The notes under the pieces were generated by a model. It had not been told where the DNA came from. It did not search any database and saw only the letters and a program-made list of their open reading frames with translations. From Cryptomeria japonica (lineage: Eukaryota > Streptophyta > Pinopsida > Cupressales > Cupressaceae), in the NCBI RefSeq assembly GCF_030272615.1, contig NC_081408.1, positions 311,629,118 through 311,693,117 of the forward strand: a stretch of 64,000 nt of DNA, given 5' to 3'. The position numbers and the translations under genes are program-made. Below, one piece after another: positions 1-15,414 of the stretch (positions within the stretch are counted from its first letter, which is position 1; each line of letters begins with the position of its first letter).

Positions 1-414
1 TGTGTCGTTATGGCTCATATTGTATCCTAAGGGGTCATATTATGTCATATGACCCCTTAAGACACCATATGACCCCTTAGGAAATAATATGACCCTTTAT
101 GACACTATACAATATTGTTATGGGTCATATGATGTTCTACAGAGTCATATTGTGTGCTATGTCGCTTTAAGACAACATATGACCCCTTACGATACCAAAT
201 TGTGTTATTATGGGTCATATTATGTGCTATGTCCCCTTAAGACAACATATGACCTCTTACGATACTAAATTGTGTCGTTATGGGTCATATTGTGTCCTAA
301 GGGGTCATATTATGTTATATGACCCCTTAAGACACTATATGACTCCTTAGGACACAATATGACCCCTTATGGCACCATATTGGGTCGTTATGGGTCCTAA
401 GGGGTCATATGACC
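1..414. repeat. Degenerate minisatellite with palindromic subunits
   Basis: The block is built from alternating forward and inverted copies of a short word: TAAGGGGTCATAT on one strand and ATATGACCCCTTA as its complement. A long unit starting at base 1 (TGTGTCGTTATGG) recurs at 271, a period of about 270 bp, and shorter repeats of about 70 bp sit inside it (around 155 and 225). Copies differ by scattered substitutions, so the array is old. It runs off the left edge, so its full length is unknown. Confidence 0.8.
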
Positions 415-578
415 CCTCTCTCCTAATATCTCTCTCCCCCTCTCCCCTAATATCTCTCTCTCCCTCTCCCCTAGTCTCTCTCTCTCTCTCCCTCTCCCCT
501 AATCTCTCTCTCTCCCTCCCCCCCTCTCTCTCTCTCTCTCCTCTCCGCTAATCTTTCTCTCTATCTCCCCCTTTCCAC

Positions 579-658
<80 letters not shown>

Positions 659-745
659 TTCCCTAATCTCTCTCCCACTCTCCCTAATCTTATCTCTCTC
701 CCCCTTTCCCCTAATCTTTCTCTCTCTCTCTCTCTCTATCCCCTA
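415..745. repeat. CT-rich microsatellite region
   Basis: Interrupted pyrimidine tract in which runs of CT alternate with CCCCTAAT spacers. An uninterrupted (CT)n run covers about 582-655. It directly abuts the minisatellite. An ORF across this tract encodes only Ser/Leu/Pro repeats and is not a gene. Confidence 0.9.
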
Positions 746-5139
<4,394 letters not shown>

Positions 5140-5149
5140 AAAAAAATAT

Positions 5150-5500
5150 TTAGGGTTTCGGAGGGGAAAGCCAACCCCTCGTGGGTTGCGACCCACATAG
5201 CGGCCAAGGCCACTGTGTGAAGCGACCCACTGGTGGCACCACGGCCACTTCCTCCACCCTTCCCTCCTTCAAACCCTTGCGGCCCCTTGCATAACGCCTC
5301 CCTTTTCTTTGGCCATGGCCTTCGGCCTCTGCATGATGCCCTTTCTTGGTTGCACCTGCACACAGCCACAAACACATTAAAAAAAAATTGATGAAGAACA
5401 ACAACCCTAACCCATTTTCGGGTTAGGGTTAGCTTGAATAAAACATAAAAAAAAAGGAGATAAGTTATAAAAGAAATAAACCAACCCTAGTTAGGGTTCG
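5150..5500. other. GC-rich patch with telomere-like palindromes
   Basis: A short GC-rich island (about 5157-5390) lies in very AT-rich DNA. At its right edge is a hairpin with perfect 11-bp arms, AACCCTAACCC at 5403-5413 and GGGTTAGGGTT at 5420-5430, with a 6-nt loop. A second small palindrome, AACCCTA-GT-TAGGGTT, lies at 5483-5498. The arms match the plant telomere or telo-box word. Two overlapping minus-strand ORFs of about 80 codons have no recognisable features and are not called. Confidence 0.55.
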
Positions 5501-6299
5501 AAATATAATAAGAGTATAATTGAAAAGAGGGGGAAACCCTTTTCAATTTGAGATGGGTAAAACCTATTTGCATTTTAGTTAATTAAATAGGAGAGTTATT
5601 CTTACATTAGTTCTGGGGAATTTCAAATTTAAATAAAATCCATAATTCTTTTAGTGGTTATATTTATATATATAAAGATCAAGTTAAATTCCTTTGTAAA
5701 TTTTAAAATTGGAATTTATTAAAAGTAATAATGTAAACTTTTAACCTATGAGGTCATTGTTGGTCAATTATATAATAGTTGGAATTTAAATATCTAAGGG
5801 GATTTAAATTCAACTTTAATATAAAATGAATTTATTAATCTAATATTATATTTGATTTGGTTATCTCTATTAGTTTAATTTAAAAGCATATTTGCGTTTG
5901 CTCAATTAATTATTTTAATATGAGTTAAAATTATTTTATGTAGCCTTGAGTATTTTAATACTATTGAGATAATTAATATCTTTTGATTTATTATTGGAGA
6001 AATTTTTTATAGAGAAAATTAAGTAATTTAGTTTAATTAATTAATTAAGTTGTGACAATTCCTTTTAGGGAATAATTAGTCTACTCTAAATATTAATGCT
6101 ATAATGATAGAGTTTAATTAAATCAACTTAGTAAGCCATTCTATTTAACCCAGAGTTAACCCTTAGTTAAGACAAAACTTATTTATTCCATTTTAAATGT
6201 AGATTATTTAATGTATTTATGTTGTTTTAAAAAAAAAAAAATTGTTGTTCCATTTTTGCCCAAAAGTTTGGGCATGACATAAAATATTAAAAAATAATT
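5501..6299. other. AT-rich spacer, nothing recognised
   Basis: Very AT-rich sequence with poly-A and poly-T runs and repeated AATTAATTAA words. No coding, RNA or repeat-boundary signal could be supported. Confidence 0.5.
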
Positions 6300-6750
6300 A
6301 CAAGTGGATTCCTTTTCCTCCAAGTCTTTTTACACTTAATATAGATGGATCCTCGTGAGTAAACACAAGTCTTATAGGTATTGGGAAACTTGGTCATGAC
6401 TACTATGAGCTGTTTCATTTACTTTTGAGCTCTTCTAAGGGTTATCATACTAATAATAATATCGAGGCCCTATCTATTTATAAAACATTGAAAAAATCTT
6501 TTGAATTAAGTTGGAAGAAAATTATTTGTGGAATATACTCTATGGTTTTGATTTCTTTGTTGAATAAATGGAACATTCCCACACCTTCATGAATGTTAAA
6601 TATTTCAAATATCTTAAGGATCTTCTTAGTATTATTTTTAACATTGATTCTATAACTTTTGTCCATATTCATAAGGAATAAAATATAGTGGCTAAGTATT
6701 TTCTCAAATTGGCTTCTAAAATGGATGGTAACAAGAATATCAATAATTGA
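6300..6750 (+). pseudogene. LINE RNase H remnant
   Basis: Reading through stops on the plus strand gives the plant LINE RNase H pattern. Near 6335 a strand with LNIDGSS carries the first catalytic Asp. Near 6450 there is KGYHTNNNIEALSIYKTLKK, with the Glu of the second motif. A WKKIIC strand follows, then MVLISLLNKWNI. The C-terminal HIHKE-N-IVAKYFLKLASKM resembles the usual end of this domain, and a TAA closes it near 6750. In-frame stops and at least one frame change show it is dead. No reverse transcriptase is visible upstream, so it is a short 3' fragment of a LINE unlike LINE-1 in sequence. Confidence 0.7.
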
Positions 6751-8150
6751 GTTTCTTTTCTCTTGAAAAATTCAAGTAATAGTTTCTTCATCATGATCAA
6801 ACTCAATTTTCCTTTTTTAATTTTGATCTTATTCTTTCATTGGCAAGATTTTTGGGTTTGGTGGAATGTTGAGAATCCTTCATGACTTTTTTCTTTGGGA
6901 AATATTGATAGCTACAACTATTCAGAAATGTCAATATTATAATCACATGTAATATTATTTTTTAATATAACTATCATTTTTTCAAAGAAAGGTCACGATT
7001 GTTAAAATTCAAAATAGAAAATTGATTTATGTATATTCCAATAAATAGATCTAAAGATCCTTCAATAGAAAGAATGTATAGAGAGATGTCTCTTACATGA
7101 CAAATATCTTGACTATGAGTAAAGAAAATTTAAATTTTTAAAAAGGATGACATCACCTTTGAATGGAGCTTCTTGATTGGAAGTTATATACTCATTCAAT
7201 TGTGTTTCATAATGTTTAGCACCTTGGGCTCATTTTTTGTCCTTTGCCACAATAGAGACACACTATCATGGGATATCTCTAACAAAAAACTTTTGTATCA
7301 ATCAAATGTAGAATATTCATAAAAAATAATTTCAATTAAGGAAATAATAGTTGGTTTGTTTGATGGTTTGGTCAACAGTAATATATAGACTAATATAATA
7401 TTATTCTTATATGAATGGAGTGATGTAACAATGGAATAATAGAATGATATACTATTATTCTTTATTTGTTTGGTACTATTTTCTTAAATATGATTAAAAA
7501 ATCTCTATAAACTTCTAATTATGTCTTTCCCTTCAAATAATGGTTGATTAATTGTAGACAAATATGTGCATTTGTTAGGTACTAATTTTTCAAATTAGAT
7601 AAATCTTTTCAAAATTAAACCTATTTTTCAAAATTAAAACATATTTAATTTTTTAATAAAATGTATTTTTGTTCGAATCAGATAACATGAAAAGCCTAAT
7701 AATACATAAAATCGTATATACCATGTTTAACATGAAATCATATTAAAAATGTTTTTTCTAATGATACAATTTTAACTAATTACAAAACAATGTATTTGTT
7801 CGTGAAAAAAAATAGATCACTAAAACTTCAAATTATCATTCAATCCTAATAAAATTAAATTGAAAATTAAGTATTCTATAAGTAATCGTATAATTAGATT
7901 TATTGACGAAAAGAGAAATTGATAGGGATAAGGAAAGAAGCCTGCAAATATATCTAAATGAATACAAACACAAGTGAAACTAACTAATATTGACATTATT
8001 TAATTTAAGTCTATTTGTAATTATCAAATAGTTGAAAACTCAGAAGCAAATTTTTGTAGGTAAATGGATTACCATTGACTTTAGAACTATTAAACTGATA
8101 CGGACGAAACTGATCAGAAATTCATCTATCTGTGATTTGATATCTAGAAT
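6751..8150. other. No gene seen
   Basis: AT-rich sequence between the LINE RNase H remnant and the P450 pseudogene. It may include decayed LINE 3' sequence at its left end. The membrane-anchor exon sequence expected for a complete P450 is not visible just before 8161. Confidence 0.45.
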
Positions 8151-8160
8151 GTAGGAAATG

Positions 8161-9916
8161 CGAAGCTTTCGCCAGGGCTACCTATTTTGGGTAGCCTTGC
8201 TGGACCTCGGTTCGAATCCCCACCAGTCTCCTCACGCTCTTTCTAAGCGCTATGGCAGCCTCATGTATCTCAAATTGGGCACCACCCCAGCCCTTATAGC
8301 TTCCTCTCAGGAGGCTGCAGTTGCCATTCTCAAGACTTTTGATTCAGATTTCTCTAACAGACCGGAAAACATGGGAGCCGTTGCAGATATTCTATGTACA
8401 ATAGAAATGATGTGGCCACATCTCCCCAGTGGCCTGTGCTACGAAAAACCTGTATTTTCCACCTCTTGACCCCCAAATGTATGCAAAAGTGGCAGCAGTT
8501 CCGAGAAGAAGAAATGACCCTGGTGCTGGCTTTCATCTTTAAAACGCGAACCAGTGCTGTAAATGTGGGAGATTTCGTTAATGTCTTTACTTCTAAAGTT
8601 ATTGGGCAAATGACGCTGAGGATGAGATTTTTTGATGACAATAATGCAGAGGCCCAACATTTCAGAGAATTAATGGAGGAGTTTTTAGCTGAGGGTGGTC
8701 GTTTTAGGATTGGGGATTACGTTAGCTTCTTAGATTGGATTGGGTTGGGTGGTTCTCTTGATCAAACCAAGAGGTTGCAGAAGCGGCTTGATGAGTTTCT
8801 TGTGAGGAAGATGGAAGAACAACAGAAGCGACTGCTTCTGTCCAGAGATGATAATGGCAGCAAGGACTTTTTGCAAATTCTCTATGAGCTCAAATCTAAG
8901 TCTTCTGAAGAGGGAGCAGAACTATCTGAGACTAACATCAAAGGCATTTTACTAGTACGGACGTTAACCTATTAGTTTACTGTGATATCAGGCTACTTGC
9001 TCTATGTTTTTTTATTCCATCGTAGAAAATGCAAACTCTACTCGGCTTGCATTCAAATTATTTATGCTTAGGTTCGTGGAGTGATTGGTAAATTATTAAA
9101 TATTAGATGTCAATGATTTTGGTTACAATATTTTCCATAAAAAATTTAAATAAAAAGATTATGCATTTCTATTATTTTCCAAGATCCATCAAAATAAACA
9201 ATCATCACTAAGTTTTGTATTGGCTTTAATTTTTTCTATCAAAGATAGTATTGTGATCCTTTGTCTCATAAAGTTGTTCATCATTCTTAATTTCTAAGAC
9301 TATATATGTTAAGAACTGTACTGTTTATTGTGATCAATGCAGAGCATGATTTCGGCAGGAACAGACACTGTTACCCGCACAGTAGAATGGGCGATGGCAG
9401 AACTGATCCGCCATCCCCATCTCATGAAGAAAGTCAGAGACGAAGTGGAGAAAGTTGTGGGAATGGAAGAGAGAGTAAGAGAATCTCATCTTCCTCAGCT
9501 GAAATACTTAGAAGCGGTTGTGACTGAAACTCTTCGACTGCATCCTCCAGCGCCACTATTGCTTCCTCACGCATCTCCAAAATGTTCAAGCAAAGTAATG
9601 GGTTATTTCATTCCTCCCAACTCACGCGTAATGGTGAATGTGTGGGACAGGCCGTTAGAATTTGATCCAGATCGCTTCGTTGACAATCCTGTTAAACTCC
9701 ATGGAAGAGACTTTCGCATACTACCATTCGGTGCAGCGCGAAGAATGTGCCCGGGCTATGATCTAGGGTTTCATATGATACAAATCGCACTTGCAAGCTT
9801 TGTTCATGCATTTGATTGGTCTCTTCCCTGTGGCCAACAACCCCAAGATTCACAGGAAAGTTCCTCTCCTCCTCTTTGCTACTCGTTGGCTGCCTATCAA
9901 AATTTATAACACTTAA
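8161..9916 (+). pseudogene. Cytochrome P450 pseudogene, CYP71 clan (CYP750-like?)
   Basis: Intact genes of this type encode an ER-anchored haem monooxygenase. Exon 1 (to 8954) and exon 2 (from 9343) flank a phase-0 intron with GT at 8955 and AG at 9341-9342. Visible motifs: PGLPILGSL hinge near 8175, I-helix AGTDT (9358-9372), K-helix ETLR near 9525, WDRPLEFDPDRF near 9650, haem loop FGAARRMCPG near 9730 with the ligand Cys kept but the usual FGxGRR Gly changed to Ala. Lesions: no N-terminal membrane anchor; a frameshift near 8195; another near 8390; loss of about 9 nt near 8432 that removes the Trp of the C-helix WxxxR motif; an in-frame loss of about 10 residues before WDRP; a deletion with frame change near 9826. 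The last exon sequence reads in another frame and ends at TAA 9914-9916. The family assignment is by recall of similar gymnosperm P450s. Confidence 0.88.
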
Positions 9917-10904
9917 GTTCATATTAATCCACAAATAGTGTTTCACCTGTCCATAATAATATGAGAGTTTCTTGTTTATGCCCTTCTTTATACAACCCTC
10001 CTCGTCTTCATTCTTAGGATGTGTGACTTCCTAAGCTCTCAGTCTGTATTGCGTGCTGATTTTAGTATAAGCTTGAGAACATAAATAAAAGAATATGTAA
10101 TCTATATATTCACACCTGTTTCACAAATAGGTCTTGTAATGAAACAGGTCTTCTATATAACAAGACTACTGGTATATGTTGATTTTATCCATCTTTATAT
10201 ATTGTGTGTCGATGTTGATTATTGACTATTTGAAAATATTATATTTTTGTAATTTTTTTTATTCTTAAAATAAGTAGGATCAGAATTTTAGAATTGTTAT
10301 ATTTAGTAGATAATATTTATCAATTTTTTTCTGGTCTTAAAAGGTTAAATAATTATTTATCTTAAAATATAATTCAAAAATTATTATTGATGTTAAGAGA
10401 AGGCCATCCATCATCTATTTCAATGAATTCATTATCTATTAATTTAGTCTTAAGAAATTATCTAAACATCCATTTAACTTAAAAAATATTATAAAAGGAT
10501 TAATATTTCTGAACAAAAAAACAAAAAGAACACATGATGATATTTCCTAACACATCATCTTGAGACCCACTAGAGCATGCAAAAACATTTGTTTCTTATA
10601 TGCTATGTATTTCGATGCATCTCTTTTCGAAACTATTCACTCAACCAAGATAGAATATTTAGCCACATCTATGTTTTACTTTAAGAATATTTTAATTGTA
10701 TAACCACCTAAAATAGTTCTTTATTCCATTTCTTTGCCTCTAACAAATAACAAAGACATGTTTGAAATATGGAAGAGTAGTCACCAACTTTATATGCACC
10801 ATTTTAAAAAAAATAGTATCAAATATCATATTATTTTTTAGAACCATTTGAACCCTTTCTAATTTGGTGGCTAATGTAATTTAGATTGATTTTTCTTTTT
10901 CTTT
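9917..10904. other. No gene seen; P450 3' flank
   Basis: AT-rich 3' flank of the P450 pseudogene up to the 3' end of LINE-1. No reading frame, RNA gene or repeat boundary recognised. Confidence 0.5.
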
Positions 10905-11000
10905 TTTGTTTTTTGCTTTTGATTAAGATAAAACGAGTTTTACAGGGACCGAAAACCCAAATCCAAAAGTAGAAAATCAAAACAGTATCAAACCAAAGAA
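10905..11000 (-). repeat. LINE 3' tail motif (LINE-1 copy)
   Basis: On the minus strand the element ends GGGTTTTCGGTCCCTGTAAA then CTCGTTTTATCTTAATCAAA followed by A-rich sequence. Closely related words end LINE-3 (31610-31654) and the 804-bp element (21885-21929), which suggests a recognition tail for reverse transcription. Confidence 0.75.
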
Positions 11001-11258
11001 GGACCAACAACCAAATGGCGACAAAAATAGGGGAGACACCCCACAAAGCCCAACAAAATACAACAAAGAAACTTGGGCAAAACAACCAAAAAACTAACCA
11101 AAAAGCTAATCAAGAGCTTCCATAAGCTCATAATTTTTCTCAATTATATTTTTGTTTATGTCTTCAAGCTCCTCCATGATGGTCCTCATGGCGCTTTTCT
11201 CCTGGTTCCTGTTCCAAGTATTGGTAGATGGTCCAATAGACACCTGCACTTCCGCTCC

Positions 11259-12876
11259 CTATGGATATATATCAAAATATTTTTTGTTAGACTTAGCAGC
11301 TAATAGCGGAATACTGTTGAGTAGATGGGCTTTATGAATTGCATTTTTCTCATTCAAATTTTTGAGGCCTTCAACACTGTTATTCTTAGCCTCTTTACTA
11401 ATCGCCACCAAAAACATGAGATTACCCTTTAGTCCATCCATACCCTTCTCCAAATTGGCTATTCTAGCTTCATGCTCTATTTTCATGACCTTCACATCTT
11501 CAGTCAATTTTTGGGTCATTTTCAGGAGCTTATTAGTTTATCAGGCATCGATTTCATTAAAGGTGTTGATAATACCTTTTAAACCCTATTTGATGAAGAG
11601 AATTTCTCTACTCACCCAATGGAAGAACTTCTCTAGACTAGTGGTCGAGTTAGCTATCTAGCATATCAATATCCTCTTCATCACTTTTGCTATCTCCAGG
11701 ATCCACCTAGTCCACATTGAGGGGAATATCCAATTTAATCTCATCTTCCCCTTTTCCTTCTATTGCCACCACTTTCCCCACCTTTTTCCTTTTAGGGCTA
11801 TTATGGCCCATCTCTTGGGGTTTGGAAGGAGGGGTTTTGTACTTTTTGGTTGGAAGTCTAGGGTAAGATTTACTCTTTCTGCTATTGTTAGTGTTGGGAT
11901 TGGCCTTTTGGGGGGGTCCATCTTGCACTGAGGTCCAGTATTCTGGGTTATCATTTGGTACATGAAGGTCATACCAATCCATGGCCATCTCATCCAACCC
12001 CTTCTCATCTTCAATTTTGGTATCCAACACCACATGCACATCAAGGCAAGTCGAGAGTTTAGGGTTGCTTTCAATTTTGTAGATAATGTATGGATTGACC
12101 TCATTCATTTTGGCATGTTCCATGATAAGGTGAGTCAACCCCTCATGTAAAGAAAGATTATAACCATTTTTTGCATGATTAGAAAGACTATGTTCCAAGC
12201 AAGAGAGTAAATAAAATGAGAAAGAAATTTTCCTATCATGTCCAAAATGATTTAATATAGTGAAATGGTAGGGAAAAATAATGAAAAAATGGTCACCCAA
12301 GGTGGTGTACCTCATAATCACCTCCACCACATCCACCCAAAGACTCATTAGGTCTTTTCTATTGTAGCCCCCATCAGTCATTGTCCTCACTCTGTCCCTT
12401 TCACTCTACTTGTCAAAGAAAATAGATAGGGCTTCCTCCATCACCTTCCACTCTCTGTAAAACTTTCTCCCTTCCATTTCCAAACCAATAATTTTGGCTA
12501 TAAATGCCTCATCAACTTTGAATTCAGCTCCATAAGCATTGAGAGTGTCATTGTTCCAATCCTTCACAAACCCTTCCATCATCCTACAATCTTGACCATG
12601 TAGTTTTTTGAGGCATGGTACAAGACCGCCATCTAAAATTTCAGTCCATATTTCCTTATTTTGTTCCCATTTCTCGCACAAGGATGAATCCATTCTATTT
12701 TTATCTTTCCCCATGTTCGAATTTCCCTTGCCAATTTTCAAATTCACAGTCTTAATCCCAAGCCCAAACCAAGAGACACAAAACCAAGAGACCAAGAGCA
12801 ATCTGGAAGCCCTAACATTGTGTTGATTCCACTTATTACAAGAAGTGGCTTTACTCATGTGACAATATAGCATCAT
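11259..12876 (-). pseudogene. LINE-1 ORF3, unrecognised conserved protein
   Basis: Long reading frame directly after RNase H, starting at ATG 12876. A frame of 390 codons to 11707 is broken by a single TAG (12403-12405). The N-terminal part has a Leu/Trp/Phe-rich hydrophobic stretch, then a conserved block around KWEQNKEIWTEILDGG, FVKDWNND and GRKFYREWK. The middle has DGGYNRKDLMSLW and an ILNHFGH motif. The tail is basic (KSKSYPRLPTKKYK, SPKRKK). After a frame change it continues with HWVSREILFIKYGLKGI near 11600 and an apparent coiled coil (11519-11259). The same order of blocks occurs in LINE-3. I do not recognise a family. An ORF1-like nucleic-acid-binding role is only a guess from the basic and coiled-coil regions. 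Confidence 0.75.
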
Positions 12877-12919
12877 TAATATTCAATGTCTGGGAGTATA
12901 TAAGGTCTTCAACATCCCT

Positions 12920-13455
12920 TCATGTCAGTTCAAACAAATGCATTGGGAAGGTTTCCCTTGTGATCCACCATTTGATTTTCTCATACACCACAGCTAAGTT
13001 GGCTACATAGTCTGTAGGTTGATTACCTTCCCAAAAAACATGGGTTATTTGAATTTCATCTAGCTTGGTAATCAAAATGAGGTAGTCCTAGATTAAGTGT
13101 TTAATTGTCCAACTAGGAGGTGTATGCTTAATCAGACAATTAATGATATTAAGTGAATCACTTTCAAGCCATACCTTTTTATGCCCTCCATGAACTGCAA
13201 GTTGAATCCCAATGTAAGTTGCATTTGCCTCAGCAAAGTGGTTTGTCTGAGAACCCAGTGGGAGTGTCATTGCTGAGACAAGCCTATCATTGTGATCATG
13301 TGCAACTCCCCCACAACCTGCTAGCTTAGGATTCCCCTTAGCTGCCCCATCAACATTTATTTTGATCCACCCTCTTGGGGTTGCAACCCAAACAATATTT
13401 GGTTTGGTATGCTTAATATTATGTTCGATAGATTTAGAAATATCCCAATTGACGT
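12920..13455 (-). pseudogene. LINE-1 RNase H domain
   Basis: RNase H removes the RNA strand of the hybrid. In one frame it shows INVDGAAKGNPKLAGCGG (first Asp), NHFAEANATYIG (Glu), VWLESDSLNIINCL (Asp) and a C-terminal FWEGNQPTDYVANLA segment, ending at TGA 12922-12920. A single internal stop near 13088 breaks an otherwise complete domain. The segment from NHF onward aligns closely to the LINE-3 RNase H at 22853-23155. ORF3 starts 43 nt downstream in a different frame. Confidence 0.85.
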
Positions 13456-14743
13456 GCCGTCTATTAATGATTCCAATATAGGTGTAGGAATATAAGGGTC
13501 GAGCTGGTGAGACAGGAAGAAGAAAATAAAATTTTCCTTAATGGAATTCTAGATACGATGGGCCACAAAGAAGGTTGAGGACTCTTTGTCCCTAAAAATG
13601 TGATTTCCTTCCAGATGCCCTAGGCAATATGAGGGAGCATGAAGCACCACATAATCCCCCACAGGTCAAGAAAGTAGCCCGGTATATCTTGAGAAAAAGC
13701 ATAATGAATCAGCAAATGGGAGACATATTCAACATCCTCTTTACACAAAAAGCATCTATTAGGAATTGACTCCCCGCTCTTGCACAAATTATCAATAGAA
13801 AGCACATTATTCTGCATAAAGAGCCAAAAAAAATGTTAACTTTAGGAACCAAAATTTGGTTCCAAAGGAAGGACCAAAAAGTAGTAGGAGCAAAGGTTAT
13901 GGATTTCAAGGCAAAGGCTTTTGAGACCGAAAAAACACCAAAGGAAGAGTCACCCCAAACCAAGGAATCCTCAACATAGGAGGAAGGAATATGAATAAAA
14001 GAGACAAATCTGAAGAGGTTTCAACATAGGATCAAGTTTAATAAGTTCAACCCCCCAGCCTTCCCGAATATAATCAGCAACCGAGAAGCCAACCTAGTCC
14101 ACACACAAATCTTTGAACTAATTTGCCAAGGGACTATCAATAAAAGGACCATCACTCGCCCACCAATCTTCCCAAAATTGAATTTTTTGGTCATTTTTCG
14201 AGACTCAATCTCGAGCCTTTTAAGATTACAGACTCTTTATTTAGAATATTCATCTAATTAGTTGAAGCAACTTGCAGGATAGTAGGCTCTTCCAACACTT
14301 GTTGAAGAGAGTAGATTGGACCAAGATATTTGTTTCGGATGATAGAGATCCACTCATTATAATCTGTAAGGCATCTCCACATTTTCTTAGCCAAGAGATT
14401 TTTATTAGACTCTTGAATACGTCTAATGGCAAGACCCCCAAGCTTCTTCAAGAGACAAACTTGATCCTAGGAAACCAGATGGAGGTAATTTTTGGTCTTT
14501 GTACCTATCCATTAAAAAATCTTCTAGATTTTCTCCATCTGGTCTCCAAATTTTGGTGGAATCTTGAATAAGCTCATAGAATACATAGGCAAATTTTTCA
14601 AAGAGGCTTTGATCAATTGGAGCTTACCATCTTGGCTTAGAAGAGAACCTTTCCATCCAGCCAACTTGGTTTGGAACCAAGCAATTGGACTAGACCAAAA
14701 AGAGTCAAGGGTAGGCCCAGAACAAAAAGGAAGCCCAAATAAG

Positions 14744-15087
14744 TGTTGGTAGTGGGTCAGCATCCCTCATGGGGATTCGCAATATGGTTTAATAGCCTCT
14801 TGTGGATTCTATAAGTCTAGTGGTTGTATCAAGCATTGACAGGTTAATCTTTTGGTGCAACGACAACCCTAGCTTGTAACAAGTAGTATCAAAGCTTGGT
14901 CACAGGTTTGAATCATGCAAGCCACGATGAGTGACGCTGAGAGGGGGATTGTTGGCAGTGGGCCAGCATCCCTTGCAGGGATTCACGACATGATTTAATA
15001 GACTCCTATAGATTCTATAAGTCTAGTGGTTATATCAAGAATTGACAGGTCGATCTTTTGGTGCAACAACAACCCTAGCTTATAACA
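14744..15087 (+). mobile_element. TRIM element (344 bp) inside LINE-1
   Basis: Two direct repeats of 138 bp each (14744-14881 and 14950-15087) begin TGTTGG and end AACA, as LTRs do. The 68-bp interior starts with AGTAGTATCAAAGCTTGGT, a near match to the initiator-Met tRNA primer-binding site, and ends with the polypurine tract GAGAGGGGGA just before the second repeat. The 5-bp sequence ATAAG occurs immediately before (14739-14743) and after (15088-15092) the element as a target-site duplication. There is no coding capacity, so it depends on enzymes from other elements. The two LTRs differ by several substitutions. This is a textbook terminal-repeat retrotransposon in miniature. Confidence 0.93.
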
Positions 15088-15310
15088 ATAAGTGGTCGGT
15101 AAGGAGGCCATCTTACACCCCTTAGTTTTAGAAATTTTGATATGCCTATGATAAGGGGTGTTAAGGAACAAGAGAGAGATTTTAGGAAGGCTACTACTAT
15201 TGCTAGAACCTTTTTCATAAAAAGATAGAAGTTGCTTCATATTCTTAGCTTCTGACATTGATCCTTCACCCAACAACAAAGTGTCATCAGCCAATTGTTG
15301 ATGCGAGAAA

Positions 15311-15414
15311 ACCTGGATACTAGAAGAGGGTCAAAGACCTTTAAGCCTGCCAATCCCGACATACCTGGATACTAGAAGAGGGTCGAAGACCTTTAAGCCT
15401 GCCAATCCCGACAT
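15311..15414. repeat. 52-bp tandem duplication in LINE-1 RT
   Basis: Two adjacent copies (period 52 bp) starting ACCTGGATACTAGAAGAGGG differ at one position (TCAAAG versus TCGAAG). Because 52 is not a multiple of 3 the duplication shifts the reverse-transcriptase frame just after the catalytic box, so it arose after the copy died or helped to kill it. Confidence 0.9.

Noticed and set aside
369-551. ORF over the first CT-rich tract
   Set aside because: Composed only of Ser/Leu/Pro repeats from the microsatellite.
8200-8225. GGTTCGAATCCCC looks like a perfect tRNA B box
   Set aside because: It lies within the P450 reading frame (DLGSNPHQ) and no A box or cloverleaf surrounds it, so it is coincidence.
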